DNA of 17,489 bases, taken from positions 1-17,489 of the forward strand of contig CAAFQK010000111.1 of the NCBI GenBank assembly GCA_900765115.1, given 5' to 3'. A model generated the notes under the pieces. That model did no database searches, was not told the DNA's origin, and was given only the letters and a program-made list of their open reading frames with translations. This document shows positions 11,874-17,489 of this stretch, piece after piece. This stretch comes from an uncultured Collinsella sp. (GTDB lineage Bacteria > Actinomycetota > Coriobacteriia > Coriobacteriales > Coriobacteriaceae). Made by a program: the position numbers and the translations under genes. The first letter of the stretch is position 1. Each line of letters begins with the position of its first letter.

Positions 11874-13304
11874 ATGGCTTTCCGTAAAGACTTCCTGTGG
11901 GGCGGCGCGACGGCTGCCAACCAGTGCGAGGGTGCCTACGACGTGGACGGTCGCGGCTTGGCTAACGTGGACGTGGCGCCGCACGGCGCTGAGCGCTACG
12001 CGGTGGTCTCCGGCCAGCGTAAGATGCTCGACTTCGAGGATGGCTACTACTATCCCGCGCAGACCGGCATCGATTTCTACCATCACTACAAGGAGGACAT
12101 CGCCCTCTTTGCCGAGATGGGCTTTAAGACCTTCCGCATGAGCCTGGCATGGACCCGCATCTTCCCCAACGGTGACGAGGCTGAGCCCAACGAGGCCGGT
12201 CTGGCCTTCTACGAGGACGTGTTCCGCGAGTGCCAAAAGTACGGCATCGAGCCGCTCGTGACCATCACGCACTTTGACTGCCCGATTCACCTCATCAAGG
12301 AATACGGCGGCTGGCGCAACCGCAAGCTCATCGACTTCTACAAGAACCTTGCGACTACGATCTTCACCCGCTACAAGGGCCTGGTGAAGTATTGGCTCAC
12401 CTTTAACGAGATCAACATGATCCTGCACCTGCCGTTTATGGGTGCCGGCCTGGTTTTTGAGGAGGGCGAGAACAGGGAGGCCGTCGAGTATCTGGCCGCC
12501 CACAACGAGCTCGTCGCCAGCGCGTGGGCAACCAAGATCGCCCATGAGATCGACCCCGAGGTCAAGATCGGCTGCATGCTCGCCGCCGGCACCTACTATC
12601 CTTACAGCTGCCGCCCGGGCGATGTGCGCCAGGCCCAGCTCGACAACCAGGACAACTACTTCTTCGTCGACGTCCAGAGCCGTGGCTATTACCCGGCCTA
12701 TGCCGTCAAGAAGCTCGAGCGTCTGGGTATCGATGTGGGCATGACCGACGAGGACCGCGAGATCCTGGCCGACAACACCGTCGACTTCATCAGCTTTAGC
12801 TACTACTCCACTCGCTGCTCCGCCGGTGCCGATAATCCCGATGTCGAGAAGACCCAGGGCAACGCCTTCGCCGGCGCCAAGAACCCCTATCTGCAGCAGA
12901 GCCAGTGGGGCTGGGCCATCGACCCGCTGGGCTTCCGCATCACCATCAACGACCTGTACGACCGCTATCAGAAGCCGCTGTTCGTGGTCGAGAACGGTCT
13001 TGGCGCCAAGGACGTTGTTGAGGAGGACGGCTCCATCAACGACGATTACCGCATCGATTACCTGCGCCAGCACATTGCCGCGATGCGCGACGCGGTGACC
13101 GAGGACGGCGTCGACCTGCTGGGCTACACCACCTGGGGTCCGATCGACCTGGTCTCGGCCGGCACGGGCGAGATGTCCAAGCGCTACGGCTTCATCTACG
13201 TCGACCGCGACGATGCCGGCAACGGTACCCTCAAGCGCTCCAAGAAGAAGAGCTTCGACTGGTACAAGCGCGTCATTGCTTCGAATGGCGAGGACCTGTC
13301 CTAA
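11874..13304 (+). CDS. bglA: 6-phospho-beta-glucosidase, GH1 family
   Basis: A 476-residue cytosolic glycoside hydrolase that cleaves 6-phospho-beta-glucosides delivered by a PTS, giving glucose-6-phosphate and an aglycone or glucose. It aligns along its whole length with E. coli BglA. The acid/base is E179 in TFNEIN and the nucleophile is E373 in VENGLG. The phosphate-binding set S428, K436 and Y438 in the segment ending SKRYGFIYVD distinguishes it from non-phospho GH1 enzymes. AAAGGA lies 7 bp before the ATG. It is transcribed alone, with its own promoter candidate and a strong terminator after it. The likely partner is the EIIBC at 6865-8235, now separated by the esterase, DUF4867 and ATPase genes. 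Its high GC contrasts with that permease, so the two may have different histories. Confidence 0.95.
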   Translation: MAFRKDFLWGGATAANQCEGAYDVDGRGLANVDVAPHGAERYAVVSGQRKMLDFEDGYYYPAQTGIDFYHHYKEDIALFAEMGFKTFRMSLAWTRIFPNGDEAEPNEAGLAFYEDVFRECQKYGIEPLVTITHFDCPIHLIKEYGGWRNRKLIDFYKNLATTIFTRYKGLVKYWLTFNEINMILHLPFMGAGLVFEEGENREAVEYLAAHNELVASAWATKIAHEIDPEVKIGCMLAAGTYYPYSCRPGDVRQAQLDNQDNYFFVDVQSRGYYPAYAVKKLERLGIDVGMTDEDREILADNTVDFISFSYYSTRCSAGADNPDVEKTQGNAFAGAKNPYLQQSQWGWAIDPLGFRITINDLYDRYQKPLFVVENGLGAKDVVEEDGSINDDYRIDYLRQHIAAMRDAVTEDGVDLLGYTTWGPIDLVSAGTGEMSKRYGFIYVDRDDAGNGTLKRSKKKSFDWYKRVIASNGEDLS

Positions 13305-13338
13305 GGGCACCGAGCCCCCAACCTCATAGTCTCCTAAC

Positions 13339-13379
13339 CAAAGCGCCCGGCGAGTAGTTTGTGCTTGCCGGGCGCTTTG
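13339..13379. terminator. Terminator after bglA
   Basis: CAAAGCGCCCGGC (13339-13351) and GCCGGGCGCTTTG (13367-13379) form a perfect 13-bp stem with a 15-base loop. The T-tract is short because the A/T ends belong to the stem, so it could work in both directions. It lies 35 bp after the bglA stop codon. Confidence 0.75.
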
Positions 13380-13430
13380 CCGTCCGCGGATTTTGGGACA
13401 TGCGGCCCGTTTTTTGAGCCCGCCTGTCGG

Positions 13431-13448
13431 TACACTAAAAGCACTATG
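13431..13448 (+). promoter_or_regulatory. Candidate -10 element and near-leaderless start of the signalling operon
   Basis: TACACT (13431-13436) is a good TANNNT -10 element and is 9 bp from the ATG at 13446. Transcription would start within a few bases of the start codon, and no ribosome binding site is visible. No clear -35 is seen at the normal distance; TTGAGC at 13414 is too close. A leaderless mRNA is common among actinobacteria and is plausible here. Confidence 0.35.
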
Positions 13449-15329
13449 GGTACCCGCGAGCGACATATCGGCCATGCGGCCGCCCGATCCGCGCCGGTGG
13501 CGGATCCCAGGGGCGGCAGGCTCTTCGCCATGCCGCGATTCCTCGTTGGCATAACGCACCTGGTGTACCGTCGCCGCGCCTTCGTCATTGCCGGCGTCAT
13601 AACCGCACTGTTTCTTCTGCTTTTGGCGGTCTTGCCGGCGTTATTCGCTTCCGACCCCAAGCTCTCCAACACCGTGCCCATCTATAGCGAGGTGTCCAAA
13701 GAGGTCGTGGACGGGCTTATCCATTCGAGCTCGATTCCGCTGCTTGTCGCTGCCGTCACGTTCTCAATCTGGGGCGTGCTGGTCTACCTGCGCTGTCTGG
13801 ACTATGTGCTGCGCCGACGCCTCGTTGCCGTTGCCACCATTAGCGCCCTGTGGATGATCGAGGTCATCCTCAAGTACAAGTCGTTCACGCCGTTCTATGC
13901 CACCGTGCTGTGGTACCTGTACTACGTGCCCATGACGCTCATTCCGCTCCTCTACCAGCTGTGCGGCCTGCGCCTTGCGGGGTTGGAACAACATCGTGCG
14001 GGTCGCCGCTACCGTACGGCCTTGTGGATCGCGGCCATCCTGCTTATTGGGTTTGTGCTCACCAACGATTTTCACCAACAGGTCTTTCATTTCGATCGCT
14101 CGAGCGAAACCTGGAGCAACGATTACACGTACGGCTGGGGCTATTTTGCCGTTCTGATATGGACGGCCTTTAACTTCGTGACCTTTTTCATTTTGGTGGG
14201 TCGGTCCTCGTCCTATCGTATCCAACGTTTTTCGGGCACGGCGGCACTCGTGCTGCTGGGCGGCGCGTTCTTTGCCATTTCGTACGCCCTGCGTGTGCCT
14301 TGGGCATGGAAACTCAACTTTTCGCTCGTCTATTGCGTGCTGTGCGTGGTGACGCTCGAGATTTGCCTCGATTGCGGCGTCATTCCGTCGTACCACGGCA
14401 TTGCCAACATTTTCGACACCCTGCCGCTCGATCTTAAGGTTATAACGCGCGACCTGCAGGAAGTCTATGCCACGCCGGTATCAAAGCCGATTCCGGCGGG
14501 TGTGCGCGAAGAGCTGCGCGCTCAGGAGCACGGGCATGCCCACGCCTTTACCGTGGCGTCCGATCCCGATGTGATGTACCGCGCCTTCCCACTGCTAGGC
14601 GGATCGGCATTGCTCGCCCAAGACGTATCGGAGCTCAACGAGCTCAATCGCGAGCTGGCGTACCGGCGCATGGAATTGCAGCGCCAAAACGAGCTACTTA
14701 CGGCCGACTACGATCTTAAGACGCATCTTGCCGACCAGGAGGCCGAGGCCTTGCTGGTCAAAGATGTCGACCAGGCGCTTGCCCGCGCGCTCGATGAGAT
14801 GTATGGGCTGCTGGGCTCGCTGCCGCCGTTAACCGATGAGGCATCCTCGCATGAGCGCTATCGCATGCTGCAATGTGCCAAGATGCTCGTCGCCTATTGC
14901 AAACGCAAGGGCTCGCTCACGTTGGCGCAGCATGGGGAAAGCGGATTTGACCGCGATCGCATCCAACTCATTGCCAACGAGCTGGCAAGTGACTTGCGCA
15001 CCATCGATGTCGACTGCGCTTCGATCATCGCCATACGGCGTCCGATGCATGCCAGTACGGTAAGCGCGCTGTACGACTGCGTGTATGACTTTGCGTTTTT
15101 CGCCTACACCATCGATCATCCGGCACTCATGTACCATCTGAGCGAACACGATTCGTGCAGCGTGGAGCTGCGTGCCACACTCTTTTCCAACGACGCGGAA
15201 GACTTGTCGCAGACGCCCGCCGCGCATGAGCTCGAGGTCGCACTGCAGGGGCGTAACGTGGCGTATCGTCTTGAGGGCGAGGCCGGTCAGCTGCGTATGA
15301 TCGTGCTGATGCCGCGGGCGGGTGAGTGA
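13446..15329 (+). CDS. 7TM-sensor protein with degenerate kinase-like C-terminus
   Basis: A 627-residue membrane protein. An N-terminal membrane helix (about 45-68) and a short outside loop are followed by seven hydrophobic segments to about 315, matching the N-terminal 7TM region of histidine kinases. A conserved stretch NDFHQQVFHFDRSSETWSNDYTYGWGYF lies between the fifth and sixth. The cytoplasmic part has a PAS-like stretch, then a coiled coil (ELNELNRELAYRRMELQRQ, about 395-415). The final 200 residues occupy the kinase position, but I see no phospho-accepting histidine box and no N or G box of an ATPase. It is therefore probably a receptor subunit for the kinase encoded next, with which it overlaps by one base. 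The start is uncertain: no ribosome binding site, and 13530 is an alternative ATG. Confidence 0.75.
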   Translation: MGTRERHIGHAAARSAPVADPRGGRLFAMPRFLVGITHLVYRRRAFVIAGVITALFLLLLAVLPALFASDPKLSNTVPIYSEVSKEVVDGLIHSSSIPLLVAAVTFSIWGVLVYLRCLDYVLRRRLVAVATISALWMIEVILKYKSFTPFYATVLWYLYYVPMTLIPLLYQLCGLRLAGLEQHRAGRRYRTALWIAAILLIGFVLTNDFHQQVFHFDRSSETWSNDYTYGWGYFAVLIWTAFNFVTFFILVGRSSSYRIQRFSGTAALVLLGGAFFAISYALRVPWAWKLNFSLVYCVLCVVTLEICLDCGVIPSYHGIANIFDTLPLDLKVITRDLQEVYATPVSKPIPAGVREELRAQEHGHAHAFTVASDPDVMYRAFPLLGGSALLAQDVSELNELNRELAYRRMELQRQNELLTADYDLKTHLADQEAEALLVKDVDQALARALDEMYGLLGSLPPLTDEASSHERYRMLQCAKMLVAYCKRKGSLTLAQHGESGFDRDRIQLIANELASDLRTIDVDCASIIAIRRPMHASTVSALYDCVYDFAFFAYTIDHPALMYHLSEHDSCSVELRATLFSNDAEDLSQTPAAHELEVALQGRNVAYRLEGEAGQLRMIVLMPRAGE

Positions 15330-16825
15330 TGATGCAGATGCCGCTTATCCTTCCCCAGATTGTTGCGCTCGATGTGCTCTTTGCCCTGGTGGCGTGCTTA
15401 CAGACCATCCACCTTCCGCTGATAGCATCGCGTCGTTCGTCTTACAACCGCAAAGTGATCTGCGCCTACGAGGCGAGCCTTGTGCTGCACTTGGCTATCT
15501 CGGCCGTCATCTTGTTCGCGTCGAGCGGGTCGTATCTGGTGGCGCCGCTCTATGTCGTCGCCGAGGCGGCGGGCGCCCTGCTATGGCTCAACGCCGCGAT
15601 TGCCGCCTATGGCGTAGTCCTTATGGTGCATTATCGTCGTCCCGTCATGATGGTTGAGCTGCTGCTTGTTGTCGCCGCGACGCCGCCGCTTGTTTACGTC
15701 ATGGGTTCGGCGTGGCCCGCAGTCCTTATCGCGGAGGGCGCGTTCTTCCTGTTCCGCTCCGTCGCGGCGCTTTTGATGGACGTGCGCAACCGCCAGGAGG
15801 ACATCACGGCGTTTTCGACGATCGAGACCATTAACGTGATCCCCGTCGGCATTCTGTATCTGGATTCGAAGGGCCGCCCGTTGCTCATGAACCGCTGCAT
15901 GCGCAGGAATCTCGTGGAGCTTCACATGCCCACCGACCTGCACGACATGAGCGATACGTGGGGCGGTCTTCGAAAACTCAGTGCGGAGATGCCCGAGAGC
16001 AGCAAAAACCGCGTTCGAATCGACTTGGACCGCTTTGGGGAGGCGCGTGCGGTGGTCGAGGTTTCCCCCTCCGAGATTCGTCTGTTCGCGTGCGATGAGG
16101 TTATGGTTTCGGGCCGCCCCTTTGAGCGCATTATCGGCTTGGACGTGACGGAGTACGCGCATGCCCACGACCGTCTGACGCAGGCCAACCACCTGCTTGA
16201 GCTTGCGGGTCAAGAACTTCAGACTCAGATCGAAGAGGTCAAGAAGGTTGCCGACAATGCAGCCTACCTGCGCATGCGTGCCCGCGTGCACGACGTGATC
16301 GGGCAGCGCCTGTCTATTCTCCATCGATACTTGGAGGAGGGGCGTCTGGATGACGAGTCGCTCGAGCAGATCGATCCGCTGCTGCGCTCGATTGCCGCCG
16401 ACCTGCGTAGCGGCGGCGCTAGCGAGCCTGCGGAGCAACTGGGCGATATCGTTCATGCCTTTGGCCTGGTGAGCGTTCAGATCGATGTAGATGGATCGCT
16501 TCCGGACGATGCACACGTCGCTGCCGCCTTTTTGCAGATTATCCGCGAGGCATCGACCAATGCCACCAAGCATGCGCAGGCCCACCAGGTCCAGGTGCGC
16601 CTGTGGCAGGAGGTATCGGATGGCGGTGCCATTGCGCACATGACGGTGTCAAACGACGGCGCGCCTGCCCCCGTATCGTATCGCGAGGGAACGGGTATTC
16701 CAGGTATGAGGCATGTCGCGCAAAATCTGGGCGGCAGCCTGGAGGTTCATGCCGCCCCGCCCTTTACGCTTGCGGTATCCATTCCGCTGAACTCCAACGC
16801 AACGGTCCAAAGGAGAAGCTCATGA
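15329..16825 (+). CDS. Sensor histidine kinase, NarX/DesK-like class
   Basis: A 498-residue kinase. About six membrane segments fill residues 5-150, followed by a PAS domain (about 165-270), a coiled coil (277-310) and the kinase core. The phospho-accepting histidine is H321 in RARVHDVIGQRLSILH. The ATPase domain shows an N box REASTNATKHA (N411), an NDG (D443) and GTGIPGM (454-460). Autophosphorylation and transfer to the adjacent response regulator are expected. The start is taken as ATG 15329 in TGATG, overlapping the previous stop by one base; a GTG 3 bp earlier is possible. The end overlaps the regulator start by 4 bp (ATGA), so all three genes are translationally coupled. The signal is unknown, because the 7TM protein and this kinase could each sense something. 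Confidence 0.9.
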   Translation: MMQMPLILPQIVALDVLFALVACLQTIHLPLIASRRSSYNRKVICAYEASLVLHLAISAVILFASSGSYLVAPLYVVAEAAGALLWLNAAIAAYGVVLMVHYRRPVMMVELLLVVAATPPLVYVMGSAWPAVLIAEGAFFLFRSVAALLMDVRNRQEDITAFSTIETINVIPVGILYLDSKGRPLLMNRCMRRNLVELHMPTDLHDMSDTWGGLRKLSAEMPESSKNRVRIDLDRFGEARAVVEVSPSEIRLFACDEVMVSGRPFERIIGLDVTEYAHAHDRLTQANHLLELAGQELQTQIEEVKKVADNAAYLRMRARVHDVIGQRLSILHRYLEEGRLDDESLEQIDPLLRSIAADLRSGGASEPAEQLGDIVHAFGLVSVQIDVDGSLPDDAHVAAAFLQIIREASTNATKHAQAHQVQVRLWQEVSDGGAIAHMTVSNDGAPAPVSYREGTGIPGMRHVAQNLGGSLEVHAAPPFTLAVSIPLNSNATVQRRSS

Positions 16826-17442
16826 TTCGTATCCTTATCGTCGAAGACCAGGCCATCCTGCGCGAGAGCCTCGCACGTTCCGTTGGTGACCAGCCCGACA
16901 TGACCGTTGTTGCCGCCATCGCCGATGCCTCAGATGCCTTGGACGTCGCGCTCAAGGAGCGTCCGGACATGATTTTGATGGACGTGTGCACCGAGCACGA
17001 TTCCAACGGCATCGTGGCGGCGGCGCGCATCAAAGAGCAGCTGCCCGAGTGTCGCATCATTATCATGACGGGCATGCCCGAGATTACGTTTGTGGATCAG
17101 GCGCGCGAGGCAGGCGTCGACAGCTTTGTGTACAAGAATGTCGGTATCGATGAGCTGTTCGCCGTGATGCGCTCCACGTTGGCAGGTTACTGCACGTTTC
17201 CCAAGCCGCCCGAAAGCATCTTTTCGGGCACGGCGGCGCTCGACGACGTTGAGCTATCGATTTTGCGCCTTGCCTGCGAAGGCAAGAGCCGTCGCGAGAT
17301 CGCGGCCGAGTTGTTTATGAGCGAGGGCACGATCAAGCGCCGCATCTCGGAGATTCTCAACAAGACCGGCTACGACAACATCATGCGCCTGGCCGTGCAC
17401 GCGGTGACCGAAGGCAGCATCGTCCCCAATATGGAGCGCTAG
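16822..17442 (+). CDS. NarL/FixJ-family response regulator
   Basis: A 206-residue DNA-binding regulator. The receiver domain (1-120) has the acidic pair E8/D9, phospho-acceptor D54 in ILMDV, T83 in IIMTG and K105 in FVYKN. The LuxR-type helix-turn-helix (about 142-198) reads VELSILRLACEGKSRREIAAELFMSEGTIKRRISEILNK. The typical TVKxHV of the recognition helix is TIKRRI, a modest variation. AAAGGAG (16809-16815) is 6 bp before the ATG, which overlaps the kinase stop. It is the expected phosphorylation partner of the kinase. Its target genes are not evident; the first operon and the PTS island with their shared motif are possible but unproven. No terminator is visible in the 47 bp after it. Confidence 0.93.
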   Translation: MIRILIVEDQAILRESLARSVGDQPDMTVVAAIADASDALDVALKERPDMILMDVCTEHDSNGIVAAARIKEQLPECRIIIMTGMPEITFVDQAREAGVDSFVYKNVGIDELFAVMRSTLAGYCTFPKPPESIFSGTAALDDVELSILRLACEGKSRREIAAELFMSEGTIKRRISEILNKTGYDNIMRLAVHAVTEGSIVPNMER

Positions 17443-17489
17443 CGCTCGTTACCTATCGGCGCAAAGTGACGGGGCCGCAGGATCAACTC

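Noticed and set aside
11736..13559. 607-residue open frame on the minus strand spanning bglA
   Set aside because: It crosses the bglA terminator and two intergenic regions, and shows no recognisable domain; bglA on the plus strand is unambiguous.

Overview
The window looks like chromosomal DNA from a gut actinomycete of the class Coriobacteriia, most likely Collinsella or a close relative. This rests on GC-rich coding sequence, a DUF4867 gene, a luxS gene, a PTS-based sugar island and a 7TM-type two-component system. It is inferred from gene content and style; no rRNA or other taxonomic marker is present.

Layout, left to right. (1) Positions 1-282 hold a GC-rich, highly foldable tail of something upstream, a strong hairpin, and a promoter/operator region with repeated ACCGTTTA half-sites and a 10-bp inverted repeat. 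(2) Positions 283-5115 hold a sugar operon: a fucose/arabinose-isomerase-fold protein, a transketolase split into two subunits with overlapping genes, and, after a palindromic intergenic element, an FGGY kinase with the substrate-binding residues of glycerol kinase. The gene set fits isomerase, kinase and transketolase steps for an unusual pentose; D-apiose is one candidate. (3) Positions 5116-5267 carry four arms that can pair in mutually exclusive ways, ahead of luxS (5268-5756). (4) Positions 5757-9320 form a beta-glucoside-type PTS island of visibly lower GC: a leader with an antiterminator-type terminator, a BglG/LicT antiterminator, a PTS EIIBC and an alpha/beta-hydrolase esterase. (5) A DUF4867 gene (9446-10090) is followed by a minus-strand AAA ATPase gene (10286-11392). 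The ATPase is bracketed by two copies of a complex repeat; the distal copy also carries a short remnant resembling the 3' end of the DUF4867 gene. (6) A 6-phospho-beta-glucosidase (bglA, 11874-13304) fits as the intracellular enzyme for sugars imported by the PTS 3.6 kb upstream. (7) Positions 13446-17442 form a tightly overlapping signalling operon: a 7TM sensor with a degenerate kinase region, an intact histidine kinase and a NarL/FixJ-type response regulator.

How the genes work together (inference): PTS EIIBC would import and phosphorylate a beta-glucoside, the esterase would remove acyl groups, BglA would hydrolyse the phosphorylated disaccharide or glucoside, and the antiterminator would switch the leader on when substrate is present. 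The first operon feeds another sugar into the pentose-phosphate pool. It shares a promoter-proximal sequence motif with the PTS leader, so the two may share a regulator. The most unusual features are the competing hairpins before luxS, the shared operator motif, the repeat-flanked ATPase cassette, and the pairing of a degenerate 7TM sensor with an intact kinase.
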